From positions 1 through 44,550 of the forward strand of contig NZ_JOGR01000020.1 in the NCBI RefSeq assembly GCF_000719515.1: a DNA stretch of 44,550 nt, in the 5' to 3' direction. The notes beneath the pieces were generated by a model. It was not told the DNA's origin and did not search any database. It saw only the letters and a list, made by a program, of their open reading frames with translations. The position numbers and the translations under genes were made by a program. Within the stretch, counting starts at the first letter, position 1. The number at the start of each line of letters is the position of its first letter. This DNA comes from Glycomyces sp. NRRL B-16210. Lineage in GTDB: Bacteria; Actinomycetota; Actinomycetes; Mycobacteriales; Micromonosporaceae. Of the stretch, positions 8,973 to 17,057 are shown one piece after another.

Positions 8973-9437
8973 ATGCGATGTCCTTACTGTCGTCATCCCG
9001 ACAGCCGCGTGGTCGACTCGCGCGAGGCCGAGGACGGCAAGATCATCCGCCGCCGCCGGGTCTGCCAGCAGTGCGAGAAGCGCTTCACCACCGTCGAGGA
9101 GTCCATCCTCGCCGTCGTCAAACGCAGCGGCGCCACCGAGCCCTTCAGCCGCCGCAAGGTCGCCGGCGGCGTCCTCAAGGCCTGCCAGGGCCGGCCGGTC
9201 GACGCCGACGACGTGGCCAAACTGGCCCAGTCCGTCGAGGACGAGATCCGCTCCAAGGGCGTCGCCGAGGTCCCGGCCCACGAGGTGGGCCTGGCGATCC
9301 TCAAGCCGCTGCGCCAGCTCGACGAGGTCGCGTACCTGCGCTTCGCCAGCGTCTACCAGGACTTCGAGTCCCTCGAGGACTTCGAGGCGGCCATCGCGCA
9401 ATTGCGCGAGGAGCACGCCGCCCGCAACGGCGGCTGA
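8973..9437 (+). CDS. nrdR: Transcriptional repressor NrdR
   Basis: NrdR represses ribonucleotide reductase genes according to ATP/dATP bound by its ATP-cone. The 154-aa protein has the N-terminal zinc ribbon with Cys3, Cys6, Cys31 and Cys34 (MRCPYC and CQQC), the basic RRRR stretch, and an ATP-cone (about residues 48-138, AVVKRSGATEPFSRRK). A GGAG element precedes the ATG at 8973. It is cotranscribed with nrdJ 39-63 bp downstream, behind two NrdR boxes, so the operon is probably autoregulated. Confidence 0.97.
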   Translation: MRCPYCRHPDSRVVDSREAEDGKIIRRRRVCQQCEKRFTTVEESILAVVKRSGATEPFSRRKVAGGVLKACQGRPVDADDVAKLAQSVEDEIRSKGVAEVPAHEVGLAILKPLRQLDEVAYLRFASVYQDFESLEDFEAAIAQLREEHAARNGG

Positions 9438-9500
9438 CACCGCCGAACACCCACCGATTCCCACGCAACACCAGGCATGAGCAGAAACAGGGGCGAGAAC

Positions 9501-12350
9501 ATGCCGAAGACCGCCAAGGGCGCCGAAGGCGCCGCCAAGACCACTCCCAAGCAGGCGACCGAGAAGGGCCTCAAGGTGGAGCGCGTCTTCACCAAGCCGG
9601 GCGTGCACCCGTACGACGAGGTCGAATGGGAGTCGCGCGACGTCGTCATGACGAACTGGCGCGACGGCTCGATCAACTTCGAGCAGCGCGGCGTCGAGTT
9701 CCCGAGCTTCTGGAGCATCAACGCGACCCAGATCGTCACCTCGAAGTACTTCCGCGGCGCCGTGGGCACCCCGCAGCGCGAGACCGGCCTCAAGCAGGTC
9801 ATCGACCGCGTGGTGACCGAGTACCACAAGGCGGGGGAGAAGAACGGCTACTTCGCGACCGCCGAGGACGCCCAGGTCTTCGCCGAGGAACTCACCTGGC
9901 TCCTGCTCCACCAGTACTTCAGCTTCAACTCCCCGGTCTGGTTCAACGTTGGAACCCAAGCGCCGCAACAAGTCTCGGCGTGCTTCATCCTCAGTGTGGA
10001 CGACACCATGGAGTCGATCCTCGACTGGTACAAGGAAGAGGGCATGATCTTCAAGGGCGGCTCCGGCGCCGGGATCAACCTCTCCAAGATCCGCTCCTCC
10101 GCCGAACTGCTCTCCTCGGGTGGCAACGCCTCCGGCCCCATCAGCTTCATGCGCGGCGCCGACGCCTCCGCCGGCACCATCAAGTCCGGCGGCGCCACCC
10201 GCCGCGCCGCGAAGATGGTCGTCCTCGACGTCGACCACCCCGACATCGAGGCCTTCATCGACACCAAGGCCCGCGAGGAGGACAAGATCCGCGCCCTCCG
10301 CGACGCCGGATTCGACGTCGACCTCGGCGGCGAGGACATGTTCTCGGTCCAGTACCAGAACGCCAACAACTCCGTGCGCGTCTCCGACACCTTCATGAAG
10401 GCCGTCGAGGAGGGCACCGACTACGCCCTCACCGGCCGCCTCGACGGCGCGGAGATCGGCCGCCGCGACGCCCGCGAGGTCTTCCGCAAGATGGCGACGG
10501 CCGCTTGGGAATGCGCCGACCCCGGCATCCAGTACGACGACGTCATCAACGACTGGCACACCAACCCCAACACCGACCGCATCTACGCGTCTAATCCTTG
10601 CTCGGAGTACATGAGTCTCAACGACTCCTCGTGCAACCTCGCGAGTCTCAACCTCATGAAGTTCCTGGCCGACGACGGGTCCTTCGACGTCGACCGGTTC
10701 GTGAAGACCGTCGAGTTCGTCATCACCGCCATGGAGATCTCGATCTCCTTCGCGGACTTCCCGACCGAGAAGATCGGGCAGACCACCAGGGACTACCGGC
10801 AGCTCGGCATCGGCTACTCGAACCTGGGCGCGCTGCTCATGGCCTCCGGCCACGCCTACGACTCCGAGGAGGGCCGGTCCCTGGCCGCCGGGATCACCGC
10901 GCTCATGACCGGCGTGTCCTACCGCCGGTCGGCCGAGATCGCCGGAGTCGTCGGGCCCTACGCGGGCTACGAGGCCAACGCCGAACCGCACCAGCGGGTC
11001 ATGCGCAAGCACGCCGAGGCCGCGAAGGCGGTGCGGACGTTCGGCGACGTCGACGCCACGGTCCTGGAGGCCGCGAAGTCCGAATGGGACAGGGGCAACG
11101 CCATCGGCGCGCAGAACGGCTGGCGCAACGCGCAGGCCTCGGTGCTCGCGCCCACCGGCACCATCTCGTTCATGATGGACTGCGACACCACCGGCATCGA
11201 GCCGGACCTGGCGCTCGTGAAGTTCAAGAAGATGGTCGGCGGCGGCTCCATGGAGATCGTCAACCAGACCGTTCCCCGCGCGCTCGAACGCCTCGGCTAC
11301 GACGAGGGCGAGCGCGACGCGATCGTGGCGTACATCGCCGAGCACGGGCACGTCGTCGGCGCCCCCGCGCTCGAGGACGAGCACTACTCCGTGTTCGACT
11401 GCGCCATGGGCGAGCGCTCGATCTCCCCGATGGGGCACGTCAACATGATGGCCGCCGTGCAGCCGTTCCTCAGCGGATCGACGAGCAAGACGGTGAACCT
11501 GCCCGAGTCCGCCACGGTCGAGGACATCGAGGAGGTCTACTTCCAGGGCTGGAAGCTCGGCATCAAGGCGCTCGCGGTCTACCGCGACAACTGCAAGGTC
11601 GGGCAGCCCCTGTCCGCCAAGAAGAAGGAGATCGACAAGGCCGTCGAGGAGGCCGTGGAGAAGGTCGTCGAGACCGTCTCGGCGCACGCCCCGGTGCGCC
11701 GCAAGCTCCCCAAGAAGCGTCCGAGCCAGACCATCTCGTTCACCGTCGGCGGCGCGGAGGGCTACATGACCTCCTCGTCCTACCCGGACGACGGCCTCGG
11801 CGAGGTCTTCCTCAAGATGTCCAAGCAGGGCTCGACCCTCGCCGGCGTCATGGACGCGCTGTCGGTGTCGATCTCGATCGCCCTCCAGTACGGCGTCCCG
11901 CTCGAGAAGTACGTCGAGAAGTTCACCAACATGCGCTTCGAGCCCGCCGGCATGACCGACGACCCGGACATCCGCATGGCCTCCTCGCTGGTGGACTACA
12001 TCTTCCGCCGCCTGGCGCTGGACTACCTGCCGTACGAGGAGCGCGCCGCGATCGGCATCCTCACCACCGCGGAGCGCACCGCCGAGCTCAACGGCGAGAC
12101 CTTGCCGCTGAACGACAAGGTCGCGCAGCCCGAAGTGGACCTCGACGCCCTCCGGGCCTCGGCGCCGATCGAGGAGGCCGTCACCGAGCGGGCCCAGATC
12201 GAGTCCAAGCCCAAGCGGCTCGACGTGCTGCACTCGGCCCAGGCCCGCAGCGCCGACGCGCCGCTGTGCATGAACTGCGGCACCAAGATGCGACCGGCCG
12301 GCTCCTGCTACGCCTGCGAAGGCTGCGGGGCCACCAGCGGTTGCAGTTAG
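9501..12350 (+). CDS. nrdJ: Adenosylcobalamin-dependent (class II) ribonucleoside-diphosphate reductase
   Basis: NrdJ makes deoxyribonucleotides without oxygen or a metal-radical subunit, using adenosylcobalamin. The 949-aa protein begins with the actinobacterial NrdJ N-terminus (GVHPYDEVEWE, DGSINFEQRGVEFP). It contains substrate-site segments such as FSFNSPVWFN, GGSGAGINLSKIR and NPCSEYMSLN (about residue 364). It ends with a Cys-rich zinc/redox tail (CMNCGTKM, CYACEGCG). An in-frame ATG at 9477 would add eight residues; 9501 is preferred because AGGGGCG lies 5-10 nt upstream. It follows nrdR directly and is under the NrdR boxes. Function needs cobalamin, either made by the cell or taken up. 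Confidence 0.96.
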   Translation: MPKTAKGAEGAAKTTPKQATEKGLKVERVFTKPGVHPYDEVEWESRDVVMTNWRDGSINFEQRGVEFPSFWSINATQIVTSKYFRGAVGTPQRETGLKQVIDRVVTEYHKAGEKNGYFATAEDAQVFAEELTWLLLHQYFSFNSPVWFNVGTQAPQQVSACFILSVDDTMESILDWYKEEGMIFKGGSGAGINLSKIRSSAELLSSGGNASGPISFMRGADASAGTIKSGGATRRAAKMVVLDVDHPDIEAFIDTKAREEDKIRALRDAGFDVDLGGEDMFSVQYQNANNSVRVSDTFMKAVEEGTDYALTGRLDGAEIGRRDAREVFRKMATAAWECADPGIQYDDVINDWHTNPNTDRIYASNPCSEYMSLNDSSCNLASLNLMKFLADDGSFDVDRFVKTVEFVITAMEISISFADFPTEKIGQTTRDYRQLGIGYSNLGALLMASGHAYDSEEGRSLAAGITALMTGVSYRRSAEIAGVVGPYAGYEANAEPHQRVMRKHAEAAKAVRTFGDVDATVLEAAKSEWDRGNAIGAQNGWRNAQASVLAPTGTISFMMDCDTTGIEPDLALVKFKKMVGGGSMEIVNQTVPRALERLGYDEGERDAIVAYIAEHGHVVGAPALEDEHYSVFDCAMGERSISPMGHVNMMAAVQPFLSGSTSKTVNLPESATVEDIEEVYFQGWKLGIKALAVYRDNCKVGQPLSAKKKEIDKAVEEAVEKVVETVSAHAPVRRKLPKKRPSQTISFTVGGAEGYMTSSSYPDDGLGEVFLKMSKQGSTLAGVMDALSVSISIALQYGVPLEKYVEKFTNMRFEPAGMTDDPDIRMASSLVDYIFRRLALDYLPYEERAAIGILTTAERTAELNGETLPLNDKVAQPEVDLDALRASAPIEEAVTERAQIESKPKRLDVLHSAQARSADAPLCMNCGTKMRPAGSCYACEGCGATSGCS

Positions 12351-12365
12351 CAGCCGAACGGTTCA

Positions 12366-12391
12366 GGGGCGGGCCCGCACGGGCCCGCCCC
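12366..12391 (+). terminator. Hairpin after nrdJ
   Basis: Arms GGGGCGGGCCC (12366-12376) and complement (12381-12391) close a GCAC loop, 16 bp after the nrdJ stop. Confidence 0.65.
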
Positions 12392-12422
12392 GATCCGTAC
12401 GCTCCGATGTGAAAGGCCCCCA

Positions 12423-13088
12423 ATGGAACTGATCGGCGCCGGCCGCGAATCGAAGGTCTACGCGCTCGACGAGCGCACCGTCCTGCGCCGCAGCGGCTTC
12501 GACGTCGGCGGCGAGGCTTGCGTGATGCGCCATGCGCGCGAGCTCGGCATCGACGTCCCCCGGGTCGTGGACGTCTCGGGCGGCGACCTCGTGATGGAGC
12601 GCCTGCACGGCCCGACGCTCGCCGCCGAACTGATCGCCGGACGCCGCACACCGGCCGAGGCGTCCGCGGTGATGCTCGGCCTCCTCGACCGGCTCCACCG
12701 CCTCGACGCGCCCGACTGGCTCCCCTCCTCGCCGCGCGGCCTGGACCTCGACGGCCTCCCCGGACCGGCCCGCCTCCTCCACCTGGACCTCCACCCGGAG
12801 AACGTGATCCTCACCGACCGGGGCCCGGTCCTGATCGACTGGGCCAACGCCGCGGCCGGGCCCGCCGAGTTCGACACGGCCGTCACCTGGGCGATCATGG
12901 CCGGTGTCGACCTCGCGGCGGCCGGCCTGCCGCCCGAAGCGGCCGCGGCCTTCCGCGGCGCGCTCCTGCCGCCCCTTCGCGCCGCCGTCTCCGAACCGGC
13001 GCTCGCCCTCGCCGCCGCCTACCGCGAAGCCGACCCCAACGTCGGCCCGGACGAGGTGCGGGCGCTCGCCGACGCGCTCGCGGCCTGA
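12423..13088 (+). CDS. Aminoglycoside phosphotransferase (APH)-family small-molecule kinase
   Basis: The 221-aa protein shows an eukaryotic-like small-molecule kinase fold. It opens with a nucleotide-binding N-lobe start (LIGAGRESKVYAL), then the catalytic loop HLDLHPENVI (about residues 119-128) and the metal-binding VLIDWANA. At about 220 residues it is shorter than typical APH proteins (about 260-300) because the helical C-terminal part is reduced. The substrate cannot be read from sequence: such proteins phosphorylate antibiotics, sugars, choline or other metabolites. It stands alone after the nrdJ terminator. Confidence 0.85.
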   Translation: MELIGAGRESKVYALDERTVLRRSGFDVGGEACVMRHARELGIDVPRVVDVSGGDLVMERLHGPTLAAELIAGRRTPAEASAVMLGLLDRLHRLDAPDWLPSSPRGLDLDGLPGPARLLHLDLHPENVILTDRGPVLIDWANAAAGPAEFDTAVTWAIMAGVDLAAAGLPPEAAAAFRGALLPPLRAAVSEPALALAAAYREADPNVGPDEVRALADALAA

Positions 13089-13234
13089 TTTCGATCGCAT
13101 TGCGTAAGGGCCTCAAAACAACCCAAGACGGGTCGAAGCGCCGCTTCTGCGCGTCATAGACTCCCCCCTATGCAAACCGTTCCCCCGGACCCTGACGGCT
13201 CGTCCGCGCCGCCGAGAGCGCTTGCGAGCCGCAC

Positions 13235-14437
13235 ATGAGCACCGCCTGGATCGACCCCGCGGCTGCCGCGGCGAGCCTCACCGCCTCCGGCGCGACCCTC
13301 GAACCCGGCGCGGCCCTCGCGGTCTACCGACTCGGCAGGACCTCCTTCCGCACCGCCGTCGTGCGCCGCGTCGACGACGCGTACGTGGTCGTCGCCGAGC
13401 GCTCGCAGTCGATCGGCGGCGACGAGTTCGACGACCTCCTCCTCGCCTACCTCTCGGGCCGCCACCGCGACGCCGACCGCCGCTTTTGGGACCGCCTCGA
13501 CGGCACCGACGAGGCCGACCTGCGCCTGCGGCGGACCCTGCTCGCCAAGATCAAGCGGGCCCGTGAGCAGCTTTCGGGGCAGGACTTCACCGTCATCACC
13601 CTCCCCGTGGCCGACCTCAAGCTCTCCTTGACCCGCGAGGAGCTCGAATCGCGCCTCCGGGGCGTGGTCGAGGAGACCGTGGACCTCACCGAGGAGGCCC
13701 TCGCCGAGGCCGGTACGGCGCCGCAGGCCCTCGCGGGCCTCCTCATCGTCGGCGGCGCCGGGCGCACCCCGCTCGCGTCCGAGTCGCTGCGGCGCCGGTT
13801 CGGCGTCGAGCCGGTCCACGCGGCGGGCGACGTGCGCGCCGTGGAGACGCCCGTGGAGACGCGGGAGCTGCCGGTCCAATCCGAGGAACCCGAGGCCCCG
13901 CGGCCGCGCTCGGCTCGCCCGCTGGCGATCCTGGTGGCCCTGCTGGTGCTCGTCGGCGCCGTGGCCGCCTTCGGGACCCGGCTCGGCGACCACGAGCCGC
14001 CCTCCGGTTCGGGGGCCGTGGCGACCGCCCCCGGCGAGCACCCGGAGCCCACCGGCGCGATCGACCCGACCGAGACCGACCCGGGCGGCAGCGGCGGCGA
14101 GGAGAGCCCCAGCTCGCCCAGCCCCGAGTCCGAGGAGGTCCCCGCCGACCCGACCAAGTCCCAGCCCGCCGGGGAGGCGACGACCACGTCGAGCCCGCGG
14201 ACCGGCCCGGTCCCCGACGTGGTCGGCCTGTCGACCGCCGAAGCGGTCGCGGCCATGGACGAGGCCGGGTTCGCCGAGGTCGACCTGGAAGGGCAGCGGC
14301 GCGCGTTCCTGGACTTCTCGCACGACGACTGCGAGGTCATCGAGCAGAGCCCCGCGCCGGGCACGAACCTCCAGTTCGCCTCCGCGGTCACCGTCACCTT
14401 CTCGCACAGCGGCGACGAAGAGGGCTGCGAGGCCTGA
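13235..14437 (+). CDS. Membrane protein joining a half Hsp70 ATPase domain (lobe II only) to an external PASTA domain
   Basis: Residues about 25-195 align by eye with lobe II of the Hsp70/DnaK ATPase domain. VYRLGRTSFRTAVVRR stands where DnaK has its DLGGGTFDVS phosphate-2 loop, GGDEFDDLLLAYL matches LGGEDFDNRLV, LTREELESRL matches the DnaK motif of that type, and LLIVGGAGRTPL matches the adenosine motif VGGxxRxP. Lobe I, with the phosphate-1 IDLGTT motif, is absent, and the phosphate-2 Asp/Gly residues are changed, so ATP hydrolysis is unlikely. One transmembrane helix (about 228-247) and a Pro/Ser/Thr/Glu linker lead to a PASTA-like domain (about 324-392, VPDVVGLSTAEAVAAM), with Cys366 and Cys398 able to form a disulfide. 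The topology puts PASTA outside and the pseudo-Hsp70 half inside. It may sense cell-wall fragments; that is inference. Confidence 0.8.
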   Translation: MSTAWIDPAAAAASLTASGATLEPGAALAVYRLGRTSFRTAVVRRVDDAYVVVAERSQSIGGDEFDDLLLAYLSGRHRDADRRFWDRLDGTDEADLRLRRTLLAKIKRAREQLSGQDFTVITLPVADLKLSLTREELESRLRGVVEETVDLTEEALAEAGTAPQALAGLLIVGGAGRTPLASESLRRRFGVEPVHAAGDVRAVETPVETRELPVQSEEPEAPRPRSARPLAILVALLVLVGAVAAFGTRLGDHEPPSGSGAVATAPGEHPEPTGAIDPTETDPGGSGGEESPSSPSPESEEVPADPTKSQPAGEATTTSSPRTGPVPDVVGLSTAEAVAAMDEAGFAEVDLEGQRRAFLDFSHDDCEVIEQSPAPGTNLQFASAVTVTFSHSGDEEGCEA

Positions 14438-14447
14438 CCCACTTTCA

Positions 14448-14461
14448 AGCACGGTCGTGCT
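14448..14461 (+). promoter_or_regulatory. Probable TetR-family operator
   Basis: AGCACGGTCGTGCT is a perfect inverted repeat (6-bp arms, 2-bp spacer) placed 11 bp before the GTG start of the TetR regulator. Its position fits autoregulation of the regulator-hydrolase pair. Confidence 0.65.
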
Positions 14462-14472
14462 ATTTTTGAGCG

Positions 14473-15069
14473 GTGCGCAAAGGCGAACTCACCAGACAGG
14501 CCATCCTCGACGTGGCGGTCCGCATGGCCCGCTACTCGGGGCTGTCGGGCCTGACCATCGGGTCCCTCGCCGCGGCCGCCGACATGTCGAAGTCGGGCCT
14601 CTTCGCGCACTTCCGCTCCAAGGAGGCCCTCCAGCTCGCCTGCATGGAGCGCAACTCCGAGCAGTTCATCGACGAGGTCTTCCGCCCCGCGCTCGGCAAG
14701 CCGCGCGGGATCGCGCGCCTCCAGGCCCTGGTCGAGAACTGGATGGCCTGGTACTCCCGGCCGGGCGGGTGCCTGTACCTGGCGGCCGCCGCCGAGTTCG
14801 ACGACCTGACCGGCCCCCTGCACGACCTCATGGTGGCCGAGCAGCGGCAACTGCTCGACTCGCTCGCCCGCATCGCGGCCACGGCCGTGGAGGCGGGAGA
14901 GCTCGACGAGGACACCGACGTCTTCCAGGTCGCGCAGGAGGTCTTCGGGATCCTGCTGTCCTACAACTGGATGAGCCGCATCCTGTCCTATCCCGACGCC
15001 GCCGACCGCGCTTGGGCGGCGTTCAACCGGCTGATCGACAGCCACGCCGTCGCCAGTCGTCGCGTCTGA
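14473..15069 (+). CDS. TetR-family transcriptional regulator
   Basis: The 198-aa protein starts with RKGELTRQAILDVAVRMA and a helix-turn-helix (LTIGSLAAAADMSKSGLFAHFRSKEAL, about residues 25-55), the standard TetR N-domain. The C-terminal ligand domain is of the TetR_C type with a GGCLYLAAAAEFDD segment. GTG at 14473 is chosen because the HTH starts at the usual distance and a palindromic operator lies immediately upstream. It is in an operon with the hydrolase 17 bp downstream, which probably acts on the inducer or a related lipid. Confidence 0.92.
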   Translation: MRKGELTRQAILDVAVRMARYSGLSGLTIGSLAAAADMSKSGLFAHFRSKEALQLACMERNSEQFIDEVFRPALGKPRGIARLQALVENWMAWYSRPGGCLYLAAAAEFDDLTGPLHDLMVAEQRQLLDSLARIAATAVEAGELDEDTDVFQVAQEVFGILLSYNWMSRILSYPDAADRAWAAFNRLIDSHAVASRRV

Positions 15070-15086
15070 CCAGGAAGGCAACACCC

Positions 15087-15998
15087 ATGGCCAATTCCCA
15101 GGCCCCTTCGGCGAAAAAGAAAAGCACGACCGTTCGTGCCCCTTGGTACGTGCGCTCGGGTTTCGCCGCCGCCGAGCGCGTCGCGCCCGGACCGGCCGCG
15201 AAGCTCCTGTGCGAGATGTGGTTCCGGCTCCCGGCCGGGCCCGAGAAGCGCCTGCGCGGCGAGGCTCCCGCCGGCTCCGCGGTCTTCGAGGTCGACTGCC
15301 TCGGCACCACCGTGTGGGGCTACGACTGGGCCCCCGCGAACACGCCTGAGGCCCCGCTGGTCTACCTCGTCCACGGCTGGGGCGGCTCCACCGGCGACTT
15401 CAAGTTCATCGCCGCGAACCTCGTCGCCTCCGGCTTCCGCGTGGTCGCCTTCGACGCCCCCAGCCACGGCAACTCCGGCGCCGGCCCGTGGGGCGAGCGC
15501 CACGCCAACGGCCTCCACCTCATCGAGGCCATGTCGGTGGTCCTCGACAAGTTCGGCGCGCCCTACGCGGTCACCGCGCACTCGATGGGCTGCCTCAGCG
15601 CCGTCCACGGCATGGTCCTCAACGGGGTGGAGCTCAAGGAGACCCGCCTGGCGATGCTCGCGCCGTTCATCGGCGGCGTCGAGGGCTTCCGCGACACCAT
15701 CGGCGCGATCGTCCCGGTGGGGCCGCGCATCATGGAGCGCCTGGCGCCGCTCGGCGAGGCCAAGGCCGGTATCAAGCTCGACGACTTCTCGCTGCACGGC
15801 ATCGAGGTCGACTCGCCGGCGCTCATCGTCCACGACAGGGGCGACCGCCCCAACCCGTTCCGCCACGGCGAGCGCCTCGCCGAGACCTGGCCGAACGCCG
15901 ACCTCATGGCGACCACCGGCCTCGGCCACCGCAAGGTCCTTGCCAACCCGGCCGTCAGCGGCCGCGTGACGCAGTTCCTCAAGGCGGGCCTCGCCTAG
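15087..15998 (+). CDS. Alpha/beta hydrolase
   Basis: The 303-aa protein has the oxyanion segment VHGWGGS, the nucleophile elbow AHSMGC (Ser in A-x-S-x-G rather than G-x-S-x-G), an acid in HDRGDRPNPF and the final His in TGLGHRKVL, giving a complete Ser-Asp-His triad. There is no signal peptide, so it acts in the cytoplasm. AGGAAGG precedes the ATG at 15087. It is cotranscribed with the TetR regulator. The substrate is unknown; TetR-hydrolase pairs often handle acyl esters or lactones. Confidence 0.9.
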   Translation: MANSQAPSAKKKSTTVRAPWYVRSGFAAAERVAPGPAAKLLCEMWFRLPAGPEKRLRGEAPAGSAVFEVDCLGTTVWGYDWAPANTPEAPLVYLVHGWGGSTGDFKFIAANLVASGFRVVAFDAPSHGNSGAGPWGERHANGLHLIEAMSVVLDKFGAPYAVTAHSMGCLSAVHGMVLNGVELKETRLAMLAPFIGGVEGFRDTIGAIVPVGPRIMERLAPLGEAKAGIKLDDFSLHGIEVDSPALIVHDRGDRPNPFRHGERLAETWPNADLMATTGLGHRKVLANPAVSGRVTQFLKAGLA

Positions 15999-16007
15999 AA
16001 CGACGAA

Positions 16008-16038
16008 ACGGGGGCCGGGTCTCAGACCCGGCCCCCGT
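16008..16038. terminator. Bidirectional hairpin between hydrolase and FHA genes
   Basis: A GC-rich inverted repeat (ACGGGGGCCGGG and complement, with a short TCTCAGA centre) lies between two converging stop codons at 15998 and 16048. Confidence 0.8.
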
Positions 16039-16047
16039 CTTCGCGTT

Positions 16048-17057
16048 CTAACCCTCGTAGTGGATCGTCAGGCGCGTCCACGCCCCGATGTTGACGTAGG
16101 TGCCGTCGCCGATCGGGAACTCCACGTTCGGCGCCAGCGGCTCGTCCGAGCCGTTGAGGAATGTGCCGTTGGAGGAGCCGACGTCCATGATCGTCCACGA
16201 GCCGTCGGGCTTGGCGAACAGCTTCGCGTGCTGCGCGCTCACGCCCGGGTCGGCCACGTCGCCCGACAGGTCGATGTCGGGGGTGACGCCCCGCTTGGCG
16301 CTGTAGCGGCCGATCGTCAGCTCGCCCTTGTCGAGCGGGAAGCGGCGCGGCTTCGCGAACGACGGGTACTGGAGCTGCGAGGCCCCGTCGGAGGCCGCGA
16401 CCTTGTTGAAGTAGCCCTGGTCGGCGGTCACCGCGGTGCCCCAGCGGGTGGCCGACTGGCCGGGCGGGGCGTAGTTCGAGGCGAGGTCGCTCGGCTGCGC
16501 GTCCGGCATCGAGAAGCCGCCGGTCGGCGAGGCCGAGGGCGGCGCCGAGGTCGGGGCGCCGAACGGCGCCGACGGCACGCCCGGAGGCGGGCCGGGCGGG
16601 GCCGAGGTCGGCGCCGCGCCGTACGCCTGCTGGGCGTAAGGGTCCTGACCGTAGCCGGGCTGCTGGCCGTAGGGGTCCTGCGGCTGCGAGGGCTGCCCGT
16701 AAGGGTCCTGCCCGTAGCCGCCGGGCTGCTGCTGGCCGTAAGGGTCCTGCTGCTGCGGCTGCTGCCCGTACGGGTCTTGGCCGTAGCCGGGTTGCTGGCC
16801 GTAGGGGTCCTGCGGCTGCGAGGGCTGCCCGTAAGGGTCCTGCCCGTAGCCGCCGGGCTGCTGCTGGCCGTAAGGGTCCTGCTGCTGCGGCGGGCGTAGC
16901 CCTGGCCGAAGGCCGGGGACTGCGGGGGCTGGCCTTGCTGCCAGGCCGGGTTGGGCGTACCGCACTGTTCGCAGAACTGCGCCTGCGGGAATGCCCCGCA
17001 CGCACATTGGTACCCGCCCGGCTGTGGGGCACCGCCGTAGGTCGGCTGGTAGGTCAA
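16048..17057 (-). CDS. Zinc-ribbon FHA-domain protein, reading frame broken by a one-base shift
   Basis: Translation starts at TTG 17057, overlapping the PP2C stop (TTGA) and preceded by GGAGGGGG. The first frame gives MTYQPTYGG and a zinc ribbon (CACGAFPQAQFCEQC), then GQGYA. At about 16888-16900 the frame must shift: the continuing DPYGQ repeats and the FHA domain are in the next frame, and the C-run is one base short (CCC where CCCC would restore the frame). Joined, the protein would be about 336 aa. The Gln/Pro/Tyr/Gly repeats are followed by a C-terminal FHA domain with IGRYS, VSAQHAKL and DVGSSNGTFLNG, the residues that read phosphothreonine. In mycobacteria the PknG substrate GarA is also an FHA protein, but the GarA ETTS-type N-terminal motif is not seen here. 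The shift may be a sequencing error, a real mutation or a slippage site. Confidence 0.8.
16651..16890 (-). repeat. In-gene tandem duplication, 132-bp period (44 codons), DPYGQ-rich
   Basis: The segment 16651-16758 recurs at 16783-16890 with almost no change, encoding repeated QDPYGQ units in the FHA protein linker. A multiple of three keeps the frame. The near identity points to recent duplication. The frameshift lies at the edge of the second copy. Confidence 0.85.

Noticed and set aside
8967..12233. Open frame of over 1000 codons on the minus strand opposite nrdR-nrdJ
   Set aside because: Gly/Val/Asp/Leu-biased translation without motifs; the plus-strand nrdR and nrdJ are unambiguous.
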